Source of the DNA: Paucimonas lemoignei
Lineage (GTDB): Bacteria; Pseudomonadota; Gammaproteobacteria; Pseudomonadales; Pseudomonadaceae
Length of the DNA stretch: 64,000 bases
Reading direction: 5' to 3'
Assembly (NCBI GenBank): GCA_900475325.1
Contig: LS483371.1
Coordinates: forward strand, 5,114,001-5,178,000
Shown: positions 1 through 8,524 of the stretch, piece after piece
Position numbering within the stretch: the stretch's first letter is position 1
Layout: the number at the start of each line of letters is the position of its first letter
Notes under the pieces: model-generated
The model's input: the letters and a program-made list of their open reading frames with translations, nothing else
Database searches by the model: none
Told to the model about the DNA's origin: nothing
Program-made: the position numbers and the translations under genes

Positions 1-1689
1 GATACGCAGCAGCCGTCGATGAAAGCGCTTGAGGCTGCTGCGGTGGCCGATGCTGATCACAGTTACATCCGCTAACTCATCGATCACAGCCTGGTACAGC
101 TGCTCCTCATCTTCTTCATCCATGGCAGAGGTGGCTTCATCCATAAACAGCCATTGCGGTTCGAACAGCAAGGCCCGGGCAAACGCCAGGCGCTGCTGCT
201 CGCCGGGGGACAGCATGCGCTGCCAGTGATTGCTCTCGTCCAGGCGTGAAGTCAGATGACTCAGTCGGCAGGTCTCCAAGACCTCCGCGAAACGCTCAGC
301 CGGGTAAGTCTCGACGCCCTGTGGATAACTTAGCGCCTCGCGCAGGGTGCCAATCGGCAGATAAGGGCTTTGCGGCAGGAACAGATAACGCTCGGCTGGC
401 AACCGGATATGGCCCTTGCCGTCCTGCCACAAACCACCCAAGGCCCGCAGCAGTGTGCTTTTACCGCTGCCGGAGCGCCCGCTGAGCATGACTCGCTCGC
501 CCGCCGCCACCTCAAGGTTCGCGTTATTCAACAGCTGACGACTGGCCCCCAGTTGCAACGCCAGCCCTTCGATACTCAGCGAGCTGCCCGCCTGCTGGAT
601 ATCGATAGCCGACACCTGCGCCTCGTTCTGATCCATCGCCTGGCGAAAGCTCAACAACCGGTCACAGGTCGCCCGCCATGAGGCCAGCGTGGCGTAGGCA
701 TCAATGAACCAGCTGAAGTTTTCCTGCACGCTGCCAAAGGCCGAGTTGATCTGCATGAGCTCGCCCAACTCGATCTTGCCCGCGAAGTAACGCGGCGCGG
801 CCACCATAAAGGCGAAGATCACGGCGATCTGCGAATAGCCCGCCGTGAAGAACGTCAGACGTTTCTGCACCCCCATCATCGACCAATAGTTGCTCCAGAC
901 CTGGCCAAATCGCGAACTGAGCCGCGCGTTCTCGTTGGGTTCGCCGTTGGACAGCGCAATGTTCTCGGCATGCTCGCGCACCCGCACCAGCGAGAAACGC
1001 AGGTCAGCTTCGTAACGCTCCTGCTGATTGCTCAGGGGGATCAGACGACGACCGATGACATGGGTGAGCCAGCTTCCGACCACTGCATAAAGGAAAGCCG
1101 CCCAGAACATGTAGCCGGGGATGGTGATGCCGAACAGCTCGATGCTGCCGGAAACACCCCAGAGGATGATCGAGAACGACACCAGGCTGACCACGGTCTT
1201 CATCAAGCCCAGGCCCAGGCTCAAGGTACTGCTGGTGAACTGGTTGAGGTCCTCGGACAGCCGCTGGTCCGGGTTATCGGTATAACCGCCCTGCTCCAGC
1301 CGGTAGTAGTTTTTATGGCTCAGCCATTTGCTGAAGTGCTGCTCGGTCAGCCAGCGTCGCCAGCGGATGGTCAGCATCTGGGTCAGGTACAGCCGGTACA
1401 CGGCGCCGAGAATCCCGAACGTGGCAATGCCGCAGAAATACAGGATCGACTGAGTGAACGCCGCCAGGTCCTTCTTTTCCAGCGCGTTGTAGAAATCCCG
1501 GTACCAGCTGTTGAGGACCACGGAAATACCCACGCTGAACAGCGAGAGCGCAATCACGGCGAGCAACAGTATCCAGGCCAGGCGCTTTTCTTCGCTGCGC
1601 CAGTAAGGGGTGATCAGCTTCCAGACGCGGGAAAAGAACTTTTCGTGCACGCTGTCATTGACGATGCTGTATTCGGCATTGCGCTTCAT
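1..1689 (-). CDS. ABC transporter, fused permease/ATPase, SbmA/YddA-like (3' end cut by window)
   Basis: This is a half-size ABC transporter that carries its membrane and ATPase domains on one chain. It is read on the minus strand from ATG at 1689 and stays open to base 1, giving 563 visible codons, close to the 560-600 aa usual for the SbmA/YddA family, so only a few C-terminal residues are missing. The N-terminal ~330 residues hold hydrophobic helices of the ABC_membrane_2 type. The ATPase half shows Walker A GRSGSGKST (about residues 405-413), signature LSPGEQQR (about 490) and Walker B LFMDEATSAMDEED. Family members handle peptides or vitamin-like compounds, but the substrate cannot be read here. 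No strong Shine-Dalgarno precedes the ATG. It lies downstream of roxR on the same strand with an 87-bp gap. Confidence 0.85.
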   Translation of the reverse strand, partial: MKRNAEYSIVNDSVHEKFFSRVWKLITPYWRSEEKRLAWILLLAVIALSLFSVGISVVLNSWYRDFYNALEKKDLAAFTQSILYFCGIATFGILGAVYRLYLTQMLTIRWRRWLTEQHFSKWLSHKNYYRLEQGGYTDNPDQRLSEDLNQFTSSTLSLGLGLMKTVVSLVSFSIILWGVSGSIELFGITIPGYMFWAAFLYAVVGSWLTHVIGRRLIPLSNQQERYEADLRFSLVRVREHAENIALSNGEPNENARLSSRFGQVWSNYWSMMGVQKRLTFFTAGYSQIAVIFAFMVAAPRYFAGKIELGELMQINSAFGSVQENFSWFIDAYATLASWRATCDRLLSFRQAMDQNEAQVSAIDIQQAGSSLSIEGLALQLGASRQLLNNANLEVAAGERVMLSGRSGSGKSTLLRALGGLWQDGKGHIRLPAERYLFLPQSPYLPIGTLREALSYPQGVETYPAERFAEVLETCRLSHLTSRLDESNHWQRMLSPGEQQRLAFARALLFEPQWLFMDEATSAMDEEDEEQLYQAVIDELADVTVISIGHRSSLKRFHRRLLRI

Positions 1690-1776
1690 GGGTGATGACT
1701 CGACTTCGTAGTGAAGTTCAGCGTCTGTGCAGAGGCAACAGACGCTCGACGCGATCATCCATGACTGAAAAAGCGC

Positions 1777-2337
1777 TTAGCGGCGTACGGGACGCTTCTG
1801 CAATTTGCGCTGCAAGGTGCGGCGGTGCATGCCCAGCGCCCGGGCGGTCGCGGAAATGTTGCCTTCATGCTCGGTCAGCACGCGCTGAATGTGCTCCCAC
1901 TGCAGGCGGTCCACCGACATCGGGTTGTCCGGCACCAGGGTGTCCAGGTCCGAATGCTGGGACAGCAGCGCCGCCAGCACGTCATCGGCATCGGCCGGTT
2001 TGCACAGGTAGTTGCAGGCGCCGCGCTTGATCGCCTCCACCGCCGTGGCAATGCTCGAATAACCGGTGAGGATCACCACGCGCATGTCCGGGTCCAGCTC
2101 CAGTAGCTTGGGCAGCAGCACCAGGCCGGAATCGCCGTCCATTTTCAGGTCCAGCGCGGCGAATTCGGGAATGTCCGACTGGGCCAGGATCAGCCCTTCT
2201 TCAGCGGAACTTGCGGTGCTGACGCGAAAACCGCGTCGCGACATCGCCCGGGCCATGACGCGAGTGAACGTCGCGTCATCATCAACCAGCAACAGATGCG
2301 GCAGCTCTTCGCCTTCAACCTGGATTTCGTCACTCAT
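1777..2337 (-). CDS. roxR: Redox response regulator RoxR (RegA/PrrA family)
   Basis: A 186-aa response regulator of the RegA/PrrA/ActR type that partners the adjacent RoxS kinase. The receiver domain (about 13-125) has the acidic pocket VDDD and phosphoacceptor D63 in ALDLKMDG. The C-terminal Fis-type helix-turn-helix (about 147-180) carries the family motif ISATARALGMHRRTLQRKL. Family members switch respiratory and redox genes; in Pseudomonas RoxSR is tied to terminal oxidases and cyanide tolerance. The start codon overlaps the stop of roxS by four bases (ATGA), indicating translational coupling. Gene order matches P. aeruginosa PA4494-PA4493 (recalled). Confidence in the family is high. Confidence 0.93.
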   Translation of the reverse strand: MSDEIQVEGEELPHLLLVDDDATFTRVMARAMSRRGFRVSTASSAEEGLILAQSDIPEFAALDLKMDGDSGLVLLPKLLELDPDMRVVILTGYSSIATAVEAIKRGACNYLCKPADADDVLAALLSQHSDLDTLVPDNPMSVDRLQWEHIQRVLTEHEGNISATARALGMHRRTLQRKLQKRPVRR

Positions 2338-3593
2338 ACATCATCTCCTCGGGCGTCACATGGCAGGCGCAGCTCGGTGAGCGTACCGCCTTGCTCGTGA
2401 CTGTAGAGTTTTACCGAGCCGCCCGCGCGGGTCACGCTGGCCTTGCTCAAAAACAGACCCAGGCCGAAGCCTTTGCCTTTGGTCGTAAAAAACGGTTTGC
2501 CGATCTGCTCGGCGATGGCCAGCGGCACACCGGGGCCATGGTCACGAATGCTGATGCAGATTTCCTGGGTGTCCCAGCTCAGATTCACTTCCAGGCCTTC
2601 GGGGCAGGCGTCGGCTGCGTTATTGAGCAGGTTGAGCAGCGCCTGTGTCAGGTCCGGCGGCGGCGCCAGCATGGGCGCAGTGCCCTTGCCCAGCAACTGG
2701 AATCGGTAGCTGGCCTCCGGGCGCATCAAGTGCCAGCGATTGAGCGACTCGGCCAGCCAATGATTGACGGTCTGCATCTCGACCGCCAGGCGACGATTGG
2801 CCTCGGCAGCGCGTACCAGTTGCTGCAGGGTCTGCTTGCACTGCTTGACCTGTTCCTGGAGCACTTCAAGGTCATCCTGCAACGCCGGGTCCTTGTGGTC
2901 CTGGCGCATTTCCTTGAGCAGCACGCTCATGGTGGCCAGCGGCGTGCCCAGCTCGTGGGCAGCACCTGCAGCCTGGGTCGCCACGGCAAGCAGTTGCTGA
3001 TCGCGCAACCCTTCTTCACGGCGCTCCGAACGCAGCTGTTCCTGACGCCGGAGCTCTTCGGCCATCTTCGCGGCAAAGAAGGTAATGACCGACGCGGCCA
3101 GGGCAAAACTCAGCCACATGCCGTAGATCTGCATGTTTTCCCGGGAGATCGGGTAGGTGTCCAGTGGGAACGAGTGGCCCAGCAGCCAGCTGTAAAGCGC
3201 CAGGGCGATGCCCGAGAGAATTAATGAATAGCGCCACGGCAGGGTCACGGCCGCAATGGTCAGCGGGACCAGGTAGTAGGAAACGAACGGATTGGTCGAA
3301 CCGCCGGAGTAATACAGCAACGCACTGTGGATAAACAGATCGAACGCCAGTTGCACCGAGTATTCCTGCTCGGTGACCGGCAACGAGGTGCGCAGGCGAA
3401 TCGCCGTGACGGCGCACCAGACCATGGAAAACCCAAGGGTCACTGCCAGTTGCATCCAGGGCAGCGGCAACAGGTGAAACAGGTAGGCAATACCCACCGA
3501 ACCGGCCTGCGCGGCCAGCACCAGCATGCGGATAATGGTCAGGCGCCAGAGGTTCTGACGGGTAGCGGACAGCAATTGTACGGGGGCGAGCAT
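2334..3593 (-). CDS. roxS: Redox sensor histidine kinase RoxS (RegB/PrrB family)
   Basis: A 419-aa membrane sensor kinase. About six hydrophobic segments fill residues 15-185 (for example MLVLAAQAGSVGIAYLFHLL). They are followed by the H-box AAHELGTPLATM with the predicted phosphorylated His near residue 213, then N, G1 and G2 boxes (LLNNAADA, DHGPGVP, GLGLFLSKA) of the HATPase domain. The AHELGTPL form of the H-box is characteristic of the RegB/PrrB/RoxS subfamily, which senses quinone or respiratory redox state at the inner membrane and phosphorylates its RegA-type partner. An AGGAGAG ribosome site precedes the ATG. It is the first gene of a roxS-roxR operon with a 4-bp overlap. Confidence 0.93.
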   Translation of the reverse strand: MLAPVQLLSATRQNLWRLTIIRMLVLAAQAGSVGIAYLFHLLPLPWMQLAVTLGFSMVWCAVTAIRLRTSLPVTEQEYSVQLAFDLFIHSALLYYSGGSTNPFVSYYLVPLTIAAVTLPWRYSLILSGIALALYSWLLGHSFPLDTYPISRENMQIYGMWLSFALAASVITFFAAKMAEELRRQEQLRSERREEGLRDQQLLAVATQAAGAAHELGTPLATMSVLLKEMRQDHKDPALQDDLEVLQEQVKQCKQTLQQLVRAAEANRRLAVEMQTVNHWLAESLNRWHLMRPEASYRFQLLGKGTAPMLAPPPDLTQALLNLLNNAADACPEGLEVNLSWDTQEICISIRDHGPGVPLAIAEQIGKPFFTTKGKGFGLGLFLSKASVTRAGGSVKLYSHEQGGTLTELRLPCDARGDDV

Positions 3594-3819
3594 GAGCTCT
3601 CCTCATGAGTGCTCCAGGCGAATCGCAGCGAGTATAACCAAGCAGCCCGCCAAACTGGGAAAACTGCATCAAAGCATTGCAAGGTTTCATCAATCATTCA
3701 TCTGTCGGCTGCCTCGTTCAGGCGCCCCGCTGGCCGGAACCTGCCTTGCCATTTACAGTCTTATTGCTTTGCGCCCGCTGGACGCTCGTCCCGGGTGAGT
3801 TCATTAACAAGGAGTTTTT

Positions 3820-4536
3820 ATGTTCAGCCTTCGCCCTGCTACCGCACTTCTCGCCCTTGGCGCCGCTGCATTGATCAGTGCCCCTGCCATGGCAGAAGAG
3901 GTGCATTACAACCAGGTTTCCGTGCATGCAGAGGTCAACAAGGAAGTCAGCCGCGACCTGATGAATGTCACGCTGTACACCGAAGCACAGAATACCGACC
4001 CGGCAAAGCTCGCGGCTGAAGTCACCGAGACACTGAACAAGGCGCTCGGCCAGGCGCGCCAGGTCAAAGACATCACCATCCGCCAGGGCAACCGCAGCAG
4101 CTACCCGATTTACGAAGAAAAAGGCCAGAAGATCACTGGCTGGCGAGAACGCGCTGAGCTGCGCCTGGAAAGCGCCGATTTTGCAGCCCTTTCCAAGCTG
4201 ACCGGCGAAATGCTGGGCGACATGAAAATGGGCGGCATGGACTTCGCCATCGCAACGCCAACCCGCAAAGCCAGCGAAGACGAGTTGCTCAAAGAAGCCG
4301 TCAAGGCCTTCCGCACCCGCGCGCAACTGGTTACCGATGCGCTGGGCGGCACCGGCTACAAGCTGGTGAACCTGAACTTCAACACCTCGGGTTATCCACA
4401 GCCGTACCTGCGCGCGCCGGTCATGATGATGAAAGCAGCACGCGGCGCCGATGCCGCGCCGACCCCGGATGTGGAAGCAGGCACCAGCCAGGTAACCGTG
4501 ACCGCTGACGGCACCATTGAAGTCGCGATTCCGTAA
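3820..4536 (+). CDS. SIMPL-domain (DUF541) periplasmic protein
   Basis: A 238-aa protein with a clear signal peptide (ATALLALGAAALISAPAMA, cut before EEVHYN). The rest fits the SIMPL/DUF541 fold: a VHAEVNKEVSRDLMNVTLYTE-like opening, a central TRKASEDELLKEAVKAFRTRA helix and a C-terminal QVTVTADGTIEVAIP strand. The name SIMPL comes from the mouse signalling protein; bacterial members are periplasmic and of uncertain role, with E. coli YggE linked to oxidative stress. The start is supported by AAGGAG seven bases upstream. In P. aeruginosa PA4495 occupies the same place between roxS and the dpp locus (recalled). No partner is apparent, and it is probably monocistronic. Confidence 0.85.
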   Translation: MFSLRPATALLALGAAALISAPAMAEEVHYNQVSVHAEVNKEVSRDLMNVTLYTEAQNTDPAKLAAEVTETLNKALGQARQVKDITIRQGNRSSYPIYEEKGQKITGWRERAELRLESADFAALSKLTGEMLGDMKMGGMDFAIATPTRKASEDELLKEAVKAFRTRAQLVTDALGGTGYKLVNLNFNTSGYPQPYLRAPVMMMKAARGADAAPTPDVEAGTSQVTVTADGTIEVAIP

Positions 4537-4550
4537 CACCCATCCTTTGT

Positions 4551-4628
4551 TTTAGCCGGGAAGAGGCCGGGACGGTCACTGATAATGGTCGTCCGAAATA
4601 ACGCCTTCCCGGCTAAAGCCGGTCCCAC
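4551..4628. repeat. REP inverted pair, 'scaffold agCCGGgaag' type
   Basis: Arms TTTAGCCGGGAAG (4551-4563) and CTTCCCGGCTAAA (4605-4617), followed by GCCGGTCCCACG. The same family recurs at 31461-31550, 34184-34270 and 42553-42642. It sits just after the SIMPL gene stop and may stabilise or end that transcript. Confidence 0.85.
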
Positions 4629-4813
4629 GTCGCACTTCAGGTCGAGGGCAACCAATGGGTCGTCAGAGACCGATCCATATCCACCCTCCGTTTCACCCCG
4701 CTCACGTCCCTTCGTCTTACAACCCCTGACTCCCCCGTCTGATTCCCCAAAAAAACTCCCGCCTTAAACTACGTACTCGCATTGACCGAAAACTTTTTTG
4801 CAAGGAATCATGG

Positions 4814-6394
4814 ATGAATCCTGTTATTGAACACTCGCTACACGTACAAAAAAGTGCCGAGGCAACCGGGCTGAGCGGCACGCCCCCCTTTCGTATCGAA
4901 CCTCGCTTTGGGGCCGGGGAAGGCAGTGAAGAAGAAGCGACCCACGGCTCGATAGAATCGGTACTTGAGCACGCAGGCTTTCGCCAGCATGAAATCAGAG
5001 CCATCTACTATGGCAACTGGCTTCGGGACTTCTCCCAATTGCTCGACCCCAAGATTGTGCGAGCCGCTCACACACCTAAAAACTTCCCCGACGTCTTATC
5101 CCGCGACGCCCTGACCCGCATCGTTGATGTACTGGCGGTCAAGGAATTCAGCGACCTGATGAAGATCGACCGGGAGAAATTCAGGGTCACGCCGCAACGA
5201 CTGGGCGTGTATCGCCCCAGCGAGCACATCGACAACCCTAAAGTCATCAACCCGCCATCCTTCGACCCCACCACTCGGGACGCCGATTTCGAAGCCTGGG
5301 TTGAAGAAGACGATCCACTGCTCGAGGTGGACTATCAAACGTCCATGAAGCGCTACATCCAGCGCAGCAGCACGGTGATGCAGGCCGAGCTGAAAACCGC
5401 GCTGAAGGCAGGGTTGGAATCTACCGATGGTCTGCGGGCACTGGGCTCTGCGCTGCACATTCTCGAGGACTTCTACGCCCACTCCAACTATGTGGAGTTG
5501 AGCCTGATCAAGCTGGGTTATACCCAAGTACTGCCCTGGACCTCTGCTACCGACTGCAAACATGGGCTGCCACTGGTAACCGGCATGTTTGGTTCGAGCG
5601 ACGCCGTTGCCAGCCTTGCGGCGCCGCTGGGCAAAATCCTGTTCTCAGTCAAGGACACGACATTCGGCGCCATCCAGGCCGGCGAGCGCAATGAAAGGGA
5701 TCAGGTTGTGCAGATTCTTCTAGAAGAACATCCCAACGAAAAATACCTGAAGGCCTACGAGTCATTCCTGCATACCCGCGACCAGTGGGCGGAGTTGCCC
5801 TACTCCGACTATATCGAGGCGCTGCTCCACCATGTGCGCCTGCCCGGCCAGTTGGTCAACAACGCATTCGGCGCGGCCATGCAGGGCCTGCTGACGGTGT
5901 TGGGCAACAGCATCGACGACGTACAAACCCATCTGGGCGATGACCCGAACACCAGCGGCTCCACTGATCCGTCCCACTCGCAGCTGGCAAAGGATCATGG
6001 GGAGCATCCGTTGCACGAGCTGTCGGTGCTTTTGGCGCGAGAGGCCGTCCGACACTTGGGGCGAACTATGCTTAGACGTTGGCAGAACATACCCGATTCA
6101 CACGATCCAGTGGAGATTGCTGCGGGTCATATCAAGCATCCGATGGACATCCACTGGCAGGACCAAATCGTTCTGGACTGGGCCATGGCAAACCCTGATC
6201 GGATCCGTCAAGCCTCGAGCAGGAGCCACCTTGAAAACGTTGCCAGCCAGGCACGCCAACACGCAATGGACCAGCTGGAGAGCTTCAGAGAGAAGGGAGG
6301 TCAATTCCTTGAGACATTTCTTAAGTCCGACCACCCGCTGGTCCAGCTCTGGAAGCTGACACCATTGGGGTGGTACCTGACCCGCGATAAGTAA
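4814..6394 (+). CDS. HET-C-family protein (PhcA-like), putative zinc-phospholipase-like fold
   Basis: A 526-aa protein without a signal peptide. It resembles the bacterial relatives of the fungal heterokaryon-incompatibility protein HET-C, of which P. syringae PhcA is the known example, reported to cause programmed death when expressed in Neurospora. The family-typical segment is LHILEDFYAHSNYVEL, where H215, D219 and H223 form an HxxxDxxxH motif like the metal site of zinc-dependent phospholipase C/S1-P1 nucleases; ALLHHV, DHGEHPLHEL and HIKHPMDIHW add further His-rich stretches. The segment IYYGNWLRDFSQ is also typical. AAGGA lies 7-8 bases before the start. Flanked by non-coding DNA, it looks monocistronic. 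Activity and target are inferred from family only. Confidence 0.75.
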   Translation: MNPVIEHSLHVQKSAEATGLSGTPPFRIEPRFGAGEGSEEEATHGSIESVLEHAGFRQHEIRAIYYGNWLRDFSQLLDPKIVRAAHTPKNFPDVLSRDALTRIVDVLAVKEFSDLMKIDREKFRVTPQRLGVYRPSEHIDNPKVINPPSFDPTTRDADFEAWVEEDDPLLEVDYQTSMKRYIQRSSTVMQAELKTALKAGLESTDGLRALGSALHILEDFYAHSNYVELSLIKLGYTQVLPWTSATDCKHGLPLVTGMFGSSDAVASLAAPLGKILFSVKDTTFGAIQAGERNERDQVVQILLEEHPNEKYLKAYESFLHTRDQWAELPYSDYIEALLHHVRLPGQLVNNAFGAAMQGLLTVLGNSIDDVQTHLGDDPNTSGSTDPSHSQLAKDHGEHPLHELSVLLAREAVRHLGRTMLRRWQNIPDSHDPVEIAAGHIKHPMDIHWQDQIVLDWAMANPDRIRQASSRSHLENVASQARQHAMDQLESFREKGGQFLETFLKSDHPLVQLWKLTPLGWYLTRDK

Positions 6395-6425
6395 TCCTCG
6401 GGTCCACATGGGAATGCGATCTCCT

Positions 6426-6513
6426 GTGTGCGAATTTATTCGCGAAGAGGCCGGTACATTCGACATATCTTCATCGTCTGTACCTTCGCCTTCGCGAATG
6501 AATTCGCTCCCAC
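6426..6513. repeat. REP inverted pair, GAATTCATTCGCGAAG type
   Basis: A degenerate left arm (GCGAATTTATTCGCGAAG) faces a canonical right arm (CTTCGCGAATGAATTCGCTC). This is the commonest repeat family in the window (also 40628, 43643-44023, 46609, 59426, 62359). Confidence 0.85.
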
Positions 6514-6638
6514 AATGACAGTGGTGTATCAGGGACACCGCAATCGCCTCCCAGCCCCCTCAACAATTTGTCGGGAACCTTGTGAGTGCGGCACTATCCG
6601 TTGTCTATCCGCATCAGTGCCGCAACCACGAGGGCTTC

Positions 6639-8240
6639 ATGGAAAAGAACGTATTCAAACCGCTGCTCCTGACCGCCGCCCTTCTCGCCTGTGCGCCATT
6701 GGCCCAGGCGGCTGGCACGCTGGTCTACTGCTCCGAAGCCAGCCCGGCCGGTTTCGACCCCAGCCAATACACCAGCGGCACCGATTTCGATGCATCGGCA
6801 GAAACAGTCTTCAACCGCCTCACCCAGTTCAAGCGCGGCGGCACTGAAGTCGAACCTGGGCTCGCCACCAAGTGGGACGTTTCCAGCGATGGCCTGGTTT
6901 ACACCTTCCACCTGCGCCCCGCCGTGAAGTTTCACACCACTGATTACTTCACCCCGAGCCGCGACTTCAACGCCGACGACGTGCTGTTCACCTTCCAGCG
7001 CCTGCTGGATGCCAACCACCCGTTCCGCAAAGCCTACCCGTCCGAGTCGCCGTACTTCACCGACATGGGCATGAACACCACGATCAAGAGCGTAGAAAAG
7101 GTTGATGACCTGACGGTCAAATTCAACCTGAACAACGTCGATGCCGCGTTTGTGCAGAACCTGGCCATGAGCTTTGCCTCGGTGCAGTCCGCCGAATATG
7201 CAGACCAACTGCTCAAACAGGGCAAAGCCGAAGACATCAACCAGAAGCCCATCGGCACCGGCCCGTTCGTGTTCAAGCGTTATCAGAAGGACGCGCAGAT
7301 CCGCTACGACGGCAACACTGCCTACTGGAAACCCGAGGACGTGAAGCTCGATCACCTGATCTTCTCCATCAGCGGTGATGCGGCCGTGCGCATGCAGAAG
7401 CTCAAAGCCGGGGAATGCCAGGTCAGCGGCTACCCGCGCCCGCAAGACATCGAAGAGATGCAGAAAGACCCGAACCTCAAAGTGATCAGCCAGCCAGGCT
7501 TCAACCTGGGCTTCCTGGCCTATAACGTGACCCATCCGCCACTGGACCAGCTCAAGGTGCGCCAGGCACTGGACATGGCCATCGATAAACCGGCAATCAT
7601 CAAGGCCGTGTACCAGAGCGCCGGGCAACTGGCCCAGAACGCGATCCCGCCTGGGCAGTGGAGCTACGACCCGAGCATCAAGGACGCGCCGCACGACCCG
7701 GTCAAAGCCAGGCAGCTGTTGAAGGAAGCGGGCATCGCACCGGGTACGCAGATCAACTTGTGGGCCATGACGGTCCAGCGTGCGTCCAACCCCAACGCAC
7801 GGATGTCGGCGCAGATGATTCAGGCCGACTGGGCCAAGGTCGGCATCAAGGCCAACATCGTCAGCTATGAATGGGGCGAGTACATCAAGCGCGCCAAGGC
7901 CGGTGAGCATGACGCCATGATCTATGGCTGGACCGGCGACAACGGCGACCCTGACAACTGGCTCGGCGTGCTCTACAGCTGCGCGGCGGTCAAGGGCAGC
8001 AACTACGCCAAATGGTGCGACCCGGCCTACGACAAGCTGGTGCAAAAGGCCAAGCTGACCACCGACCGCGACGAGCGCATCAAGCTCTATCAACAGGCTC
8101 AGCACATTCTCAAAGCCCAGGTGCCAATCACGCCGATTGCCAACTCCAAGGTCTTCCAGCCGATGCGCAAGGAAGTTCAGGACTTCAAGCTCAGCCCGTT
8201 CGGCCTGACGCCTTTCTACGGGGTGGGCCTTTCCAAATAA
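6639..8240 (+). CDS. dppA1: Dipeptide ABC transporter substrate-binding protein (DppA1-like)
   Basis: A 533-aa periplasmic binding protein of the family 5 (SBP_bac_5) type. The signal peptide is VFKPLLLTAALLACAPLAQA, with mature start AGTLVYCSEASPAGFDPSQY. Family landmarks are FHLRPAVKFHTT, FNADDVLFTFQRLLD, KPIGTGPFVF, VRQALDMAIDKPAI and GWTGDNGDPDNW. It binds small peptides for delivery to DppBC. ATG 6639 is chosen because GAGG lies six bases upstream and the signal peptide starts there. It is the first of four paralogous binding proteins in this locus, matching PA4496 in order (recalled). The peptide preference of each copy cannot be read from sequence. Confidence 0.9.
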   Translation: MEKNVFKPLLLTAALLACAPLAQAAGTLVYCSEASPAGFDPSQYTSGTDFDASAETVFNRLTQFKRGGTEVEPGLATKWDVSSDGLVYTFHLRPAVKFHTTDYFTPSRDFNADDVLFTFQRLLDANHPFRKAYPSESPYFTDMGMNTTIKSVEKVDDLTVKFNLNNVDAAFVQNLAMSFASVQSAEYADQLLKQGKAEDINQKPIGTGPFVFKRYQKDAQIRYDGNTAYWKPEDVKLDHLIFSISGDAAVRMQKLKAGECQVSGYPRPQDIEEMQKDPNLKVISQPGFNLGFLAYNVTHPPLDQLKVRQALDMAIDKPAIIKAVYQSAGQLAQNAIPPGQWSYDPSIKDAPHDPVKARQLLKEAGIAPGTQINLWAMTVQRASNPNARMSAQMIQADWAKVGIKANIVSYEWGEYIKRAKAGEHDAMIYGWTGDNGDPDNWLGVLYSCAAVKGSNYAKWCDPAYDKLVQKAKLTTDRDERIKLYQQAQHILKAQVPITPIANSKVFQPMRKEVQDFKLSPFGLTPFYGVGLSK

Positions 8241-8272
8241 ACCCGGACCAATTGTTCAACCGGTAACACTGT

Positions 8273-8315
8273 CGCGCCAACCGAGTGCATTCAACACGCT
8301 TGGTTGCGCGATTTT
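8273..8315 (+). terminator. Possible intrinsic terminator after dppA1
   Basis: Imperfect hairpin CGCGCCAACC...GGTTGCGCG followed by ATTTT, 33 bases after the dppA1 stop. The loop is long and the U-run short, so this is a tentative call. The rest of 8241-8524 is AT-leaning leader with no gene seen. Confidence 0.35.
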
Positions 8316-8524
8316 GGTGCGCACAACCTTTCTCAATACGACGCGCAAACGATCAAATGCGCCAAAAATTACACTGATGCGACATTCCTGTACGTTCGTG
8401 CCACTCTTTGTTACTTCTCTGGCGCCAACATCTTGCTTTGGGTATGGCCCCTGCATAAGTATCGGCAGGATCGGCCCAAAAGGCTGTTCCCTCAATTTTA
8501 AAAATGACAACAACTGAGGCCACC

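Noticed and set aside
970..1695. 241-codon plus-strand frame opposite the ABC transporter
   Set aside because: Antisense to a gene with Walker A, signature and Walker B motifs; low-complexity and not protein-like.
6594..8105. Long open frame (503 codons) on the minus strand opposite dppA1
   Set aside because: It is an antisense shadow of a high-GC gene: the plus-strand protein has clear family motifs and a signal peptide. The same holds for long antisense frames opposite dppA2, dppA3, opdP and dppA4.
8400..8450. Possible sigma-54 promoter (TGGCGC...TTGC) before dppA2
   Set aside because: The distance between GG and GC is 12 rather than the required 10 bases.
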